Shown here: piece by piece, positions 54,313-64,000 of the stretch
How positions within the stretch are numbered: position 1 is the first letter of the stretch
Layout of the letters: each line of letters starts with the position of its first letter
Assembly (NCBI RefSeq): GCF_008642275.1
Contig: NZ_CP029189.1
Span: 6,120,001-6,184,000 of the forward strand
Origin: Streptomyces venezuelae
Lineage (GTDB): Bacteria; Actinomycetota; Actinomycetes; Streptomycetales; Streptomycetaceae
Reading direction: 5' to 3'
Length of the DNA: 64,000 nucleotides
Notes under the pieces: generated by a model
Told to the model about the DNA's origin: nothing
Database searches by the model: none
What the model saw: only the letters and a program-made list of their open reading frames with translations
Made by a program: the position numbers and the translations under genes

Positions 54313-54765
54313 TCAGCGGGCCGGATGCCACCGGAACCAGTAGTCGAGTCCGTCGGCCCGGTAGCGGTCACCGTCGTCGAATCCCAGCTCGCCGATCAGG
54401 CGCCGTGCGTCGGCGGGCGGTTGCCGGTGCGGGGCGAGCAGCGGGGTCAGCTCGTCGTAGCGGGCGTCGACGCCTCCGTGCCCCGGATGGCTCTCCGGGC
54501 CGGCCTCCCCGGCCTCGCTGCGCTGGTTCCACCTGACGAAGATCGCCCACTGCTCGCGCTCCAGCACCACCGCGGCCTCGCTCGCCGGCCACACGAGGTA
54601 CTCGTCGCACTCGTCGGCGTGGTCGTAGTCGTGGCCCTGGAAGTAGTGCGGCCTGCCGTCGACGTCGGCGAGGCCCGCGCGCGGGCCGTCGTACCACTCG
54701 AACTCGGCGTACACGCGCCGGAAGCCGCCCGCGATCAGCCGCTCCGTGTCCCACACCTCGGCCAT
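54313..54765 (-). CDS. acidic cytoplasmic protein of unknown function
   Basis: The 150-residue protein is rich in Trp, Tyr, Asp and Glu: YAEFEWYDGPRAGLADVDGR, YFQGHDYDHADECDEYLVWP, EREQWAIFVRWN and GLDYWFRWHPAR. No signal peptide or membrane segment is present. It lies four bases downstream of the gene at 54770 and should share its transcript. GGTAGGGG precedes the ATG. I do not recognise a characterised family. Confidence 0.68.
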   Translation of the reverse strand: MAEVWDTERLIAGGFRRVYAEFEWYDGPRAGLADVDGRPHYFQGHDYDHADECDEYLVWPASEAAVVLEREQWAIFVRWNQRSEAGEAGPESHPGHGGVDARYDELTPLLAPHRQPPADARRLIGELGFDDGDRYRADGLDYWFRWHPAR

Positions 54766-54769
54766 GCCC

Positions 54770-55141
54770 CTACCGCCGGTCCAGCGCCAGCTGGACCACG
54801 CGGCCCTCGCGCAGGACCAGCAGGTCCGGGGACTCGTGCTCGTAGAAGCGGAGCCGGCCGACCGGGCCCGGCGGGCGGATGTGGGGGGCCAGGAGCAGCA
54901 GAAGGTCTTCCATCTCCGGGAGCTGTTCCTCGTGGACCTCCTGGCGGGCGGTCAGCGCCCAGCCGCCGCGTACCGCCGGAGCGAACTCGCCGACGAGCAT
55001 GCCGCCGACGCGCCACGCCGGGCCCCGGGCCGAGAGGAGGCCGTCCGGCGATGTCAGCTCGCGCCGCACCTGCGCGAGCACGTCGTCGGGCGTGCTGTCG
55101 AGCAGGTCGAACGCCAGGTCCAGGGCGTAGAGATCAGCCAT
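54770..55141 (-). CDS. small cytoplasmic protein of unknown function
   Basis: The 123-residue protein begins ADLYALDLAFDLLDSTPDDV and includes LSARGPAWRVGGMLVGEFAP, GGWALTARQEVHEEQLPEME and LLLLAPHIRPPGPVGRLRFY. It is alpha/beta by composition. TAGCAT lies six bases before its ATG, so its mRNA is probably leaderless. It heads a two-gene operon with 54313-54765. No function is known. Confidence 0.68.
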   Translation of the reverse strand: MADLYALDLAFDLLDSTPDDVLAQVRRELTSPDGLLSARGPAWRVGGMLVGEFAPAVRGGWALTARQEVHEEQLPEMEDLLLLLAPHIRPPGPVGRLRFYEHESPDLLVLREGRVVQLALDRR

Positions 55142-55251
55142 GCGCCGATGCTACGGGGCGGGCGCCGGGGGCCCGGAAAGAGGTCGCCCGGCATGATCGG
55201 CTCCGGTACGGTGGCCCCGCACCGTGCGAGCCGCCGACGTCTCCACCCCCG

Positions 55252-56190
55252 ATGAGCCGTTGGAGAACCGCGTTGACCGTGATCTCGCCGTCCGCCCTGG
55301 AAGCACCCCGCCGGGCCTGGCTCGCCGATCTGCCCGTGCTGGCCGTCGCCGTCGTCTGGGGCGGCAGTTATCTCGCCGCCAAGGGCATCACCACCGCGCA
55401 CACCGTCATCGCCGTGCTCGTGCTGCGGTTCGCCCTGGTCCTGCCCGTGCTGGTCGTCGCCGGGTGGGCGCGGCTTCGCGCGCTGCGTCCCGCCCAGCTG
55501 CGCGGCGCCGGGCTGCTGGGCCTCGTACTCGGCGGGATCTTCCTGCTGGAGACCTACGGGGTCGTCCACACCTCCGCCACCAACGCCGGGCTGATCATCA
55601 GCCTGACCATGATCTTCACCCCGCTCGCCGAAGCCGCCGTCAGGAAGCAGGCGCCGTCCGCCGGCTTCCTCGGCGCCGCCGCCGTCTCCGTGGCCGGGGT
55701 CGTGCTGCTCACCCAGGGCGCCGGGTTCTCCGCGCCCAGCGCCGGTGACCTGCTCATCCTCGGCGCCGCCCTCGCCCGGACCCTGCACGTCCTGCTGATG
55801 GCCCGCATCGAGGCCGTCCAGGACGCCGACTCGCTGTCCTTGACCACCGTGCAGCTCGGCGCCGCCGTGCTCGTCTTCGCCCTGCTGGCCGCCGTACCCG
55901 GCACCGGCGCGACCCCCTGGGCCGCCGCCGCGGACTTCGGACCGGCCCAGTGGGCCGGGCTCGCCTTCCTCTCCGTCTTCTGTACCCTCTTCGCCTTCTT
56001 CGTGCAGATGTGGGCCGTGCGCCGCACCTCGCCCTCCCGGGTCAGCCTGCTGCTGGGCACCGAACCCCTGTGGGCCGCCGTCGCCGGTATCGCCGTAGGA
56101 GGGGAGGAGCTGGGCGCCCCCGGCTACGCCGGAGCGCTCCTGGTGCTCGTCGGCACCGCCTGGGGCCGCAGCGCCGTGACGACCGGCTGA
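55252..56190 (+). CDS. EamA/DMT-family transporter
   Basis: The 312-residue protein has ten hydrophobic segments in two EamA repeats, starting PVLAVAVVWGGSYLAAKGIT and ending GYAGALLVLVGTAWG. FTPLAEAAVRKQAPSAGFLG and GTEPLWAAVAGIAVGGEELG are typical repeat ends. It probably exports a metabolite or amino acid. The ATG at 55252 lacks a ribosome site; TTG 55273, seven bases after GGAG, is a real alternative and would remove seven residues. It is monocistronic. Confidence 0.87.
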   Translation: MSRWRTALTVISPSALEAPRRAWLADLPVLAVAVVWGGSYLAAKGITTAHTVIAVLVLRFALVLPVLVVAGWARLRALRPAQLRGAGLLGLVLGGIFLLETYGVVHTSATNAGLIISLTMIFTPLAEAAVRKQAPSAGFLGAAAVSVAGVVLLTQGAGFSAPSAGDLLILGAALARTLHVLLMARIEAVQDADSLSLTTVQLGAAVLVFALLAAVPGTGATPWAAAADFGPAQWAGLAFLSVFCTLFAFFVQMWAVRRTSPSRVSLLLGTEPLWAAVAGIAVGGEELGAPGYAGALLVLVGTAWGRSAVTTG

Positions 56191-56253
56191 GCGTGTCCGG
56201 AAAGCGTCGCGGCCACGGGTGATCACCCGCCGTACTGTGGCCCCGTGCCCCCC

Positions 56254-57267
56254 TTACAGAGCCGGCAGGTCCGGGAGCTCCTCCAGCCGCACGCGGCGCC
56301 GCTCCCTGCGCGAGAGTTCGCAGGCCTCCGCGATCCGGAACGCCGCCAGCGCCTCCAGGCCGTCGCACGGGTTGGCGCCCTCGCCCCGCACCAGCTGGAC
56401 GAAGGCCGCGAGCTCCGCCTCGTAGGCCGGGGCGAACCGTTCCAGGAAGCCCGTCCACGGCTTGCTCGCGGGGGGCGGGCCGTGCGGTTCGGTGGACGCG
56501 ATCGGCGTCCGGTCGTCCAGCCCCACGGAGACCTGGTCCCGCTCCCCGGCCAGCTCCATCCGCACGTCGTACCCGGCGCCGTTGCACCGGGTGCCGGTCG
56601 CCGTGACCAGGGTCCCGTCGTCCAGCGTCAGCACGGCCGCCGCCGTGTCGATGTCGCCCGTCTCCCGGAACAGCGCCGGACCGGCGTCCGACCCGGCCGC
56701 GTACACCTCGGCCACCTCGCGCCCGGTCACCCAGCGGACCATGTCGAAGTCGTGCACCAGGCAGTCCCGGTACAGCCCGCCCGAGGTCGCCAGGTACGCG
56801 GCCTCCGGCGGCGCCGGATCGGCCGTCATCGTCCGGACGGTGTGCAGCCGCCCCAGGGTGCCCGAACGCACCAGCTCCCGGGCCGTGCCGTAGCCCGCGT
56901 CGAAGCGGCGCATGAAGCCCACCTGGAGCAGCCCGCCCGCGGCCCTGACCTCGCGCAGTGCCGCGAGGGTCCGGTTCAGGTCCGGGGCCAGCGGCTTCTC
57001 GCAGAACACCGGGAGCCCGCCGCGGACCGCCCGTACGACGAGGTCCGCGTGCGCCTCGGTCGCCGACGCGACCACCACCGCGTCCACGCCCCAGGTGAAG
57101 ACCTGCTCCACGGACGGCGCGGCGGTGGCCCCGAGCCGGTCGGCGAGGCGTGCCGCCCGTGCGGGGTCGGCGTCCGCGAGCAGGAGCGAGCCCGCCGCCG
57201 GGTGGCGTGCCAGTACCGCCGCGTGGAAGGACCCGATCCGGCCCGTTCCGATCAGCCCGATGCGCAT
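56254..57267 (-). CDS. Gfo/Idh/MocA dehydrogenase (inositol 2-dehydrogenase-like)
   Basis: The 337-residue enzyme begins RIGLIGTGRIGSFHAAVLAR (NAD-binding) and has the family mark VFCEKPLAPDLNRTLAALRE with the catalytic Lys in EKP, then GGLYRDCLVHDFDMVRWVTG with Asp and His. This order fits myo-inositol or scyllo-inositol dehydrogenases. Its ATG is six bases from a good TTGACA/CAGGTT promoter, so the mRNA is leaderless. It is divergent from the sugar importer, which suggests one catabolic unit. The sugar is not known. Confidence 0.87.
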   Translation of the reverse strand: MRIGLIGTGRIGSFHAAVLARHPAAGSLLLADADPARAARLADRLGATAAPSVEQVFTWGVDAVVVASATEAHADLVVRAVRGGLPVFCEKPLAPDLNRTLAALREVRAAGGLLQVGFMRRFDAGYGTARELVRSGTLGRLHTVRTMTADPAPPEAAYLATSGGLYRDCLVHDFDMVRWVTGREVAEVYAAGSDAGPALFRETGDIDTAAAVLTLDDGTLVTATGTRCNGAGYDVRMELAGERDQVSVGLDDRTPIASTEPHGPPPASKPWTGFLERFAPAYEAELAAFVQLVRGEGANPCDGLEALAAFRIAEACELSRRERRRVRLEELPDLPAL

Positions 57268-57273
57268 GCACTC

Positions 57274-57302
57274 AACCTGACCCTGTCGGCGGAACCTGTC
57301 AA
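57274..57302 (-). promoter_or_regulatory. promoter of the Gfo/Idh/MocA gene
   Basis: TTGACA (57297-57302), a 17-bp spacer and CAGGTT (57274-57279) on the minus strand lie six bases before the ATG at 57267, giving a leaderless transcript. Confidence 0.68.
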
Positions 57303-57462
57303 TCCGCCCGCGCATGTCAACCTGCGCGTGCGTGCCCCGATGACCCTTCATGGTCGACTGTGGCGGATACTGGGCGGCTGGATCGGAATGGAGCCGGAAT
57401 GACCGGATTGGTGACCGGCTCGACGACGGACCGAATTGGTGACGAGGGAAGGGCGCGGCGAC

Positions 57463-58473
57463 GTGGCTAGGGTTCGGACAGGAGTACGCGTCGTGGGCGC
57501 CGTGCTCGCGGCGGTACTGGGGGCCTCGCTCGCGGGCTGCAGCAGTACGGGCGGCAAGCGCGCCGAGGAGCGCGCGAAGGCCGCCGAGGCGGGCCGGCCG
57601 GCCGTCTCCACGCCGCGCTGGACCTTCGCGATGGTCACGCACGCGGGCGACGGCGACACCTTTTGGGACATCGTCCAGAAGGGCGCCAAGGAGGCCGCGG
57701 CGAAGGACAACATCAACTTCGTCTACGCCCACGACGACCAGGCCCAGCAGCAGGCGCAGTTCGTGCAGAACGCCATCGACCAGAAGGTCGACGGGATCGT
57801 CGTCAGCCTGGCCAAGCCCGAGGCCCTCAAGGACGTCCTCGCCAAGGCGGTCAAGGCCGGCATCCCGGTGATCACGGTCAACTCCGGATCGGCCCAGTCC
57901 GCCGAGTACGGGGCGCTGACCCACATCGGCCAGGACGAGGTGATCGCGGGCGAGGCCGTCGGCACCGAGCTGGACAAGCGCGGGAAGAAGCGGGCCGTCT
58001 GCGTCCTCCACGAGCAGGGCAACGTCGGGCACGAGCAGCGCTGCGCCGGCGCGAAGAAGACCTTCTCCGGAACCATGGAGAACCTGTACGTCGAGGGCAC
58101 CAACATGCCCTCCGTGCAGGCGGCGATCCAGGCCCAGCTGCAGGCCGACCCCTCGATCGACGCGATCGTCACCCTCGGTGCGCCCTTCGCGCCCACCGCC
58201 GTCAAGGCGAAGGACGCGGCGGGCAGCAAGGCCGAGGTCGACACCTTCGACCTCAACGCCTCGGTCGCCCGCGACCTGAAGTCCGGCGCCCTCGGCTTCG
58301 CCGTCGACCAGCAGCCCTACCTGCAGGGCTACGAGGCCATCGACCTGCTCTGGCTCTACCGCTACAACGCGAACGTGCTCGGCGGCGGCCGCCCCGTGCT
58401 CACCGGACCGCAGATCGTCACCGCCGCCGAGGCGGCGAAGCTGGAGGAGTACATCAAGCGGGGCAGCCGATGA
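57463..58473 (+). CDS. sugar ABC transporter substrate-binding lipoprotein
   Basis: The 336-residue protein has a lipoprotein signal: [18 protein letters not shown] with the acylated Cys near residue 24. The mature part is a periplasmic-binding type I fold: [56 protein letters not shown], and [23 protein letters not shown] 57463 is chosen for the signal peptide; GGAAGG is eleven bases before it. It delivers ligand, probably a pentose, inositol or similar sugar, to the permease. It overlaps the permease gene by four bases (ATGA). Confidence 0.9.
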   Translation: MARVRTGVRVVGAVLAAVLGASLAGCSSTGGKRAEERAKAAEAGRPAVSTPRWTFAMVTHAGDGDTFWDIVQKGAKEAAAKDNINFVYAHDDQAQQQAQFVQNAIDQKVDGIVVSLAKPEALKDVLAKAVKAGIPVITVNSGSAQSAEYGALTHIGQDEVIAGEAVGTELDKRGKKRAVCVLHEQGNVGHEQRCAGAKKTFSGTMENLYVEGTNMPSVQAAIQAQLQADPSIDAIVTLGAPFAPTAVKAKDAAGSKAEVDTFDLNASVARDLKSGALGFAVDQQPYLQGYEAIDLLWLYRYNANVLGGGRPVLTGPQIVTAAEAAKLEEYIKRGSR

Positions 58474-59509
58474 GCGCGGTCGCACCCGTCGGCGGGCGCG
58501 ACGAGCGGCTCGCCCCCACGTCCACGCTGCGCAAGCTGCTCGCACGCCCGGAGCTGGGCTCGGTGGTCGGTGCCGTCGCCGTCTTCGTCTTCTTCTCGAT
58601 CGCCGCCCCCAGCTTCCTGCAGGCCTCCAGCCTCAGCACGGTCCTGTACTCGGCCTCCACCATCGGGATCATGGCCGCCCCGGTCGCCCTGCTGATGATC
58701 GGCGGCGAGTTCGACCTCTCCGCGGGTGTCATGGTCACGACCTCGGCGCTGGTCAGCTCGATGTTCAGCTACCAGATGACCGCGAACGTCTGGGTCGGCG
58801 TCGGCGTGTCCCTGCTGGTCACCCTGGCCATCGGCTTCTTCAACGGGTTCATGCTGACCCGCACGAAGCTCCCCAGCTTCATCATCACGCTCGGCACCTT
58901 CCTGATGCTGACCGGCCTGAACCTCGGCTTCACCAAGCTGATCACCGGCACCGTCTCCACCAAGACCATCGCCGACATGGAGGGCTTCTCCTCGGCCCGC
59001 GCCCTGTTCGCCTCGCAGTGGAACATCGGCTCGGTCACCCTCAAGGTCACCATCCTGTGGTGGTTCGCCATCGTGGCCGTCGCCACCTGGATCCTGCTGC
59101 GCACCCGCGCCGGGAACTGGATCTTCGCCGTGGGCGGCGGCGCCGACGCGGCCCGCGCCACCGGCGTGCCCGTCGTGAAGACCCGTATCGGCCTCTACAT
59201 GGGCGTCGCCCTGTGCGCCTGGATCTCCGGCCAGCACATCCTCTTCTCGTTCGACGTGGTCCAGTCGGGCGAGGGCGTGGGCAACGAGTTCCTCTACATC
59301 ATCGCGGCCGTCATCGGCGGCTGTCTGATGACCGGCGGCTACGGCTCCGCCATCGGCTCGGCGGTCGGCGCCTTCATCTTCGGCATGACCAGCAACGGCA
59401 TCGTGTACGCCCAGTGGAATCCGGACTGGTTCAAGTTCTTCCTCGGCGCGATGCTCCTGCTGGCCACGCTGCTCAACGCATGGGTCCGCAAGCGGGCGGA
59501 GGCGACCAA

Positions 59510-59513
<4 letters not shown>
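58470..59513 (+). CDS. ABC sugar permease, RbsC type
   Basis: The 347-residue permease has about nine to ten membrane segments and family blocks [60 protein letters not shown] and [20 protein letters not shown]. The GGEFDLSAG and GG.GS..G signatures are typical of RbsC-like importers. The start overlaps the binding-protein stop, and its stop overlaps the ATPase start. Confidence 0.93.
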
Positions 59514-60447
<934 letters not shown>

Positions 60448-60451
<4 letters not shown>

Positions 60452-61623
60452 GCACGTACCGGGACTTCACGCTCACCCACCGGGGGTCGGCGCGAGGCAC
60501 CGTCCTGCGGACCATCGGGACCCGGGAGCGCCGGTCGCACCTGACGGCCCCGCGCGTCCCCACGGTCGGCATCGACATCGGCGGCACCAAGGTCATGGCC
60601 GGCGTCGTCGACGCCGACGGGATCATCCTGGAGAAGATCCGCACGGAGACCCCGGACAAGTCCAAGAGCCCCAAGGTCGTCGAGGACACCATCGTCGAAC
60701 TGGTGCTGGACCTCTCCGACCGGCACGACGTGCACGCGGTCGGCATCGGGGCGGCCGGCTGGGTCGACGCCGACCGCTCCCGCGTGCTGTTCGCACCCCA
60801 CCTGGCCTGGCGTGACGAGCCGCTGCGCGACGCGCTCCAGTCCCGCCTCGCGGTCCCGGTCATGGTCGACAACGATGCCAACACCGCCGCCTGGGCGGAA
60901 TGGCGCTTCGGCGCCGGACGGGGCGAGGACCACCTCGTCATGATCACGCTCGGCACCGGCATCGGCGGGGCCATCCTCGAAGGCGGCCAGGTCAAGCGCG
61001 GCCGGTACGGGGTCGCGGGCGAATTCGGCCATATGCAGGTCGTCCCCGGCGGCCACCGCTGCCCCTGCGGCAACCGGGGCTGCTGGGAGCAGTACAGCTC
61101 CGGGAACGCCCTGGTCCGCGAGGCCCGCGAGCTGGCCGCCGCCGACTCGCCGGTCGCGCACAACATCATCGCCCGGGTCGGCGGCAACGTCGCCGAGATC
61201 ACCGGACCGCTGATCACCGAGCTGGCCCGTGAGGGCGACGCCATGTGTGTCGAGCTGCTCCAGGACATCGGCCAGTGGCTCGGCGTCGGCATCGCCAACC
61301 TCGCCGCCGCCCTCGACCCCTCCTGCTTCGTCATCGGCGGCGGCGTCAGCGCCGCCGACGACCTGCTGATCGGCCCGGCCCGGGACGCCTTCCGCCGGCA
61401 CCTCACCGGTCGCGGCTACCGCCCCGAAGCCCGTATCGCCAAGGCCCAGCTCGGACCCGAGGCGGGCATGGTCGGCGCCGCCGACCTCGCCCGGCTCGTC
61501 GCCCGCCGCTTCCGCCGCGCCACCCGCCGCCGGGTCGAGCGCTACGAACGGTACGAGCGCTACGCGCAGCAGCTGGGCCGACGCGACCCCGCCGCCGTCC
61601 CCGAGGACCAGGACGAGAAGTGA
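60448..61623 (+). CDS. ROK-family sugar kinase
   Basis: The 391-residue kinase has the phosphate loop [20 protein letters not shown] near 40, the substrate block [20 protein letters not shown], catalytic Asp in the same segment, [11 protein letters not shown], and zinc ligands [18 protein letters not shown]. It phosphorylates a hexose or related sugar after import. No helix-turn-helix is present, so it is an enzyme and not a ROK repressor. The N-terminal 35 residues and the Arg/Glu/Tyr tail ([16 protein letters not shown]) are extra. It overlaps both neighbouring genes. Confidence 0.91.
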
Positions 61624-62219
61624 ACCCGCCGAACCCGCCCACCCTGCCCCACCAGGCCTCCGCCCCCGACGCCGAAAGCACCCCGGCGCCCACCGCCGAG
61701 GACCGCAGGCACGTCGTCAAGCGCCGCTGGATCACCGCGATCATCATCCTGCTGCTGATCGGCGTACCTGCGGGCTACCTGGCGATCTCCACCCAGCAGA
61801 GCCGCGAGAGCGGCCGCGACAAGGCCGCCAAGGTCGGCGCGTCCAAGGTGCGCCCCGGCTGGCCCTCCAAGGTGCAGCGCAGCATCTACGAGGTCCCGGT
61901 ACCGGACAAGGCCTGGCGCGTCGGGTTCCTGGAGACCAACAACTGGCGCACCAGCCGGCTGTACGTCCAGTTCGCGGTCACCCCGCCGGAACTGGACGGC
62001 TTCCTGACCTCCCTCGGCATCAGCCGGGCGGACCTGACCCCCGGCGTCTCGGTCTCGGCACACGACACCTCGATCGCCGGCTGGCACTGGAAGCCGCAGA
62101 CCCGGTGGCTGGGCACCACCCTGGAACAGGACGACCCGCGCCCCACCCGGGACGTCACCGTCGACCTCACCGACCCCAAGGTCTCCAAGGTCTACGTGGT
62201 CTCCTCCACCACCCCGTGA
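61620..62219 (+). CDS. single-pass membrane protein of unknown function
   Basis: The 199-residue product starts at GTG 61620, overlapping the ROK stop. About 35 Pro/Ala-rich residues precede the segment WITAIIILLLIGVPAGYLAI. An extracytoplasmic domain follows: YEVPVPDKAWRVGFLETNNW, LYVQFAVTPPELDGFLTSLG. The RVGFLETNNWRTS part could bind a ligand or partner. It is last in the sugar operon, yet no sugar role is evident. Confidence 0.72.
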   Translation: MNPPNPPTLPHQASAPDAESTPAPTAEDRRHVVKRRWITAIIILLLIGVPAGYLAISTQQSRESGRDKAAKVGASKVRPGWPSKVQRSIYEVPVPDKAWRVGFLETNNWRTSRLYVQFAVTPPELDGFLTSLGISRADLTPGVSVSAHDTSIAGWHWKPQTRWLGTTLEQDDPRPTRDVTVDLTDPKVSKVYVVSSTTP

Positions 62220-62227
62220 CCAGCCCT

Positions 62228-62233
62228 TAGCCT
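62228..62233 (+). promoter_or_regulatory. -10 element of a leaderless promoter
   Basis: TAGCCT is six bases from the ATG at 62240 with no ribosome site. TAGGTT at 62890-62895, seven bases from the exonuclease start, is alike. Confidence 0.5.
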
Positions 62234-62239
62234 GGGATC

Positions 62240-62872
62240 ATGAAGCTCACCAAGCGGCTGCACTCCTGCGTCCAGCTGGAGAAGGACGGGCGCACGCTCG
62301 TCATCGACCCGGGCGCCTTCAGCGAACCGGACGCGGGCCTGGGGGCGGACGCCCTGCTGGTCACGCACGAACACCCCGACCACTTCGAGGAGGGCCGGCT
62401 GCGGGCCGCCCTCGACGCCGATCCGGCGGTCGAGCTGTGGACCCTGCGCAGCGTCGCCGAGAAGCTCGCCCCCGCCTACCCGGGCCGCGTCCACACGGTC
62501 GGCCACGGAGACGCCTTCACCGCGGCCGGGTTCGAGGTCCAGGTCCACGGGGAGCTGCACGCGGTGATCCACCCGGACATCCCGCGCGTCACGAACGTCG
62601 GCTACCTGGTGGAAGGTTCCGTCTTCCACCCCGGGGACGCCCTGACCGTGCCCGGGGTGCCCGTCGAGACCCTGATGCTCCCGGTGCACGCCCCGTGGAA
62701 CAAGGTCTCCGAGGTGATCGACTACCTCCGCGAGGTGAAGCCGCGCCGGGCCCTGGACATCCACGACGCCTACCTCTCCGACCTCGCCCGGCCGGTCTAC
62801 GACGGGGCCCTGGGCGCCCTCGGGGGCACCGACCACGGGCGACTCACCGCGGGGGACTCCGCCGAACTGTGA
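62240..62872 (+). CDS. MBL-fold metallo-hydrolase
   Basis: The 210-residue protein has the metal motif LLVTHEHPDHFEEGRL (HxHxDH) near residue 42, then HGELHAVIHPDIPRVTNVGY, SVFHPGDALTVPG and MLPVHAPWNKVSEVIDYL. It resembles the UlaG/YtnP-like small hydrolases. The substrate is unknown. Transcription seems to start at its ATG. It lies 20 bp after the sugar operon. Confidence 0.88.
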   Translation: MKLTKRLHSCVQLEKDGRTLVIDPGAFSEPDAGLGADALLVTHEHPDHFEEGRLRAALDADPAVELWTLRSVAEKLAPAYPGRVHTVGHGDAFTAAGFEVQVHGELHAVIHPDIPRVTNVGYLVEGSVFHPGDALTVPGVPVETLMLPVHAPWNKVSEVIDYLREVKPRRALDIHDAYLSDLARPVYDGALGALGGTDHGRLTAGDSAEL

Positions 62873-62902
62873 CTGTCGGTGCCGGGCGGTAGGTTGGCAC
62901 GT

Positions 62903-63688
62903 ATGCGTATCGCCACCTACAACGTCAACTCCATCACCGCCCGGCTGCCGCGCCTGCTGGCCTGGCTGGAGAGCTCCGGCACCGACGTCCTGTGCATCCA
63001 GGAGACCAAGTGCTCGGCGGAGCAGTTCCCGCACGACGAGCTGCGTGAGCTGGGCTACGAATCGGCGGTCAACGCCACCGGCCGCTGGAACGGCGTGGCC
63101 CTGCTCTCCAAGGTCGGCCTGGAGGACGTGACCCTCGGGCTGCCCGGCGGGCCCGACTACGAGGGCGTCCAGGAACCCCGCGCGATCTCCGCCACCTGCG
63201 GCGGGGTCCGGGTCTGGTCGGTGTACGTGCCCAACGGCCGCGAGGTCGAGCACGACCACTACGGCTACAAGCTGGACTGGTTCCGCGCCCTGGCCGGGGC
63301 CGTCGCCGCGGACGCGGCCGGTCCGCGGCCGTTCGCCGTGCTCGGCGACTTCAACGTGGCCCCGACCGACGAGGACGTCTACGACCCGGCCGTCTTCGCG
63401 GGCCTCACCCACGTCACCCCCGCCGAGCGCGCCGCCCTGGAGGCGCTGCGCGCCGTCGGGCTCTCGGACGTCTTCCCGCGCCCGCTGAAGTACGACCGTC
63501 CCTACACCTTCTGGGACTACCGCATGCTCGCCTTCCCCAAGAACAAGGGCATGCGCATCGACCTGGTCTACGGGAACGAGCCCTTCACCAAGGCCGTCAC
63601 CGACTCCTACGTCGACCGCGAGGAGCGCAAGGGCAAGGGCGCGTCCGACCACGCACCCGTCGTCGTCGACCTGGACCTCGACCGGTAG
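62903..63688 (+). CDS. xth: exodeoxyribonuclease III (AP endonuclease)
   Basis: The 261-residue enzyme removes abasic sites and 3' blocks in base excision repair. Catalytic blocks are IATYNVNSITARLPRLLAWL, VLCIQETKCS (Glu), SVYVPNGREV, AVLGDFNVAPTDEDVYDP (Asp/Asn), FWDYRMLAFPKNKGMRIDLV and KGASDHAPVVVDL (Asp/His). It is a single-domain ExoIII of normal length. The ATG at 62903 is seven bases from TAGGTT, so leaderless. It lies 30 bp after the MBL gene. Confidence 0.94.
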   Translation: MRIATYNVNSITARLPRLLAWLESSGTDVLCIQETKCSAEQFPHDELRELGYESAVNATGRWNGVALLSKVGLEDVTLGLPGGPDYEGVQEPRAISATCGGVRVWSVYVPNGREVEHDHYGYKLDWFRALAGAVAADAAGPRPFAVLGDFNVAPTDEDVYDPAVFAGLTHVTPAERAALEALRAVGLSDVFPRPLKYDRPYTFWDYRMLAFPKNKGMRIDLVYGNEPFTKAVTDSYVDREERKGKGASDHAPVVVDLDLDR

Positions 63689-63759
63689 GCCCCATCCGGG
63701 CCGACGGATCCAGGCGCGCCCTGTGGTCAGCGGCGGATCCTGGTGCGACGCTGGGCGGT

Positions 63760-64000
63760 ATGAACATCCCCTTCCTGGACAACTGGCTGAACCGACGCGA
63801 AACGGAACAGGGTGCGGGACTCGCCGCCGCCCTCGCGGACGACCCCGAGGGCGTCGCCGAGTTGTTCTCGGAGTGCGAGATGCTGCGGGCCCAGGCACGG
63901 GCGGCCGGTCTTGAACTCGACGAGAGCCAGGCCTCGTTGGAGGCCCTGGACCAGCTGATGCCGCGCTGGAGGCGGGATCCCGAGGCGGTGCCCTGGCTCG
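63760..64000 (+). CDS. N-terminus of a DUF6278-like protein (cut by the window end)
   Basis: The frame from ATG 63760 runs off the right edge after 80 codons: NIPFLDNWLNRRETEQGAGL, then AAALADDPEGVAELFSECEM and LELDESQASLEALDQLMPRW. This resembles my recollection of the streptomycete DUF6278 family, of unknown function. No signal peptide is present. It follows exonuclease III by 71 bp. Confidence 0.62.
   Translation, partial: MNIPFLDNWLNRRETEQGAGLAAALADDPEGVAELFSECEMLRAQARAAGLELDESQASLEALDQLMPRWRRDPEAVPWL

Overview
This looks like a chromosomal stretch of a Streptomyces or close relative. The DNA is very G+C rich, codons almost always end in G or C, GTG starts and GTGA/ATGA overlaps are common, and many proteins are of streptomycete type: polymorphic RHS and T7SS-like toxins, IclR and MocR regulators, THUMP-like methyltransferases and an mRNA-leaderless start pattern. 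No tRNA, rRNA, CRISPR array or intact insertion sequence was found.

Layout. 1-1712 (minus) is the 5' part of a putative type VII-secreted polymorphic toxin and a helical partner. 2039-8364 is a mixed stretch: a DUF6243-like small protein, an erythromycin-esterase-family enzyme, an AlkZ-like glycosylase, an acyl-CoA synthetase, a thiol peroxidase and a zinc-ribbon protein with a decayed Mrr-like domain. 8632-39864 is dominated by one metabolic theme, purine to glyoxylate: gcl, katA-type catalase, glxR, hyi, uraD, uraH, uox, 8-oxoguanine deaminase, an NCS2 purine permease, malate synthase, a MocA-like nucleotidyltransferase, an AllR-like IclR repressor, allB and alc. Between them lie unrelated genes: an exonuclease-MTH938 fusion, a GDSL esterase, a MocR regulator, a two-component system and an ABC exporter.

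41091-53212 is a polymorphic toxin locus. A secreted DNRLRE/FG-GAP protein is divergent from a 2416-residue RHS protein carrying a ricin lectin insertion, a Hint domain and an ART-like toxin tip. A small immunity candidate, a terminator, an orphan second toxin tip and a second immunity candidate follow. The RHS signal peptide is intact except for one extra G that breaks the frame.

53649-64000 holds housekeeping and transport genes, chiefly a sugar-type ABC importer operon with ROK kinase, divergent from a Gfo/Idh/MocA dehydrogenase, then an MBL hydrolase and exonuclease III.

How it works together. 8-oxoguanine deaminase and the permease feed urate. Uox, UraH and UraD give allantoin; AllB and Alc give ureidoglycolate and urea. 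The resulting glyoxylate goes either to glycerate (Gcl, Hyi, GlxR) or to malate (AceB), and catalase removes the H2O2 made by Uox. Upstream of gcl, catalase, hyi-glxR, aceB and the regulator gene I find the same pair of TTCCG-N5-CGGAA-like palindromes with centres exactly 21 bp apart, overlapping or next to a promoter. I infer that these scattered units are one regulon of the IclR-family protein at 36269-37072. The uox operon promoter lacks the pair, and no ureidoglycolate lyase is seen.
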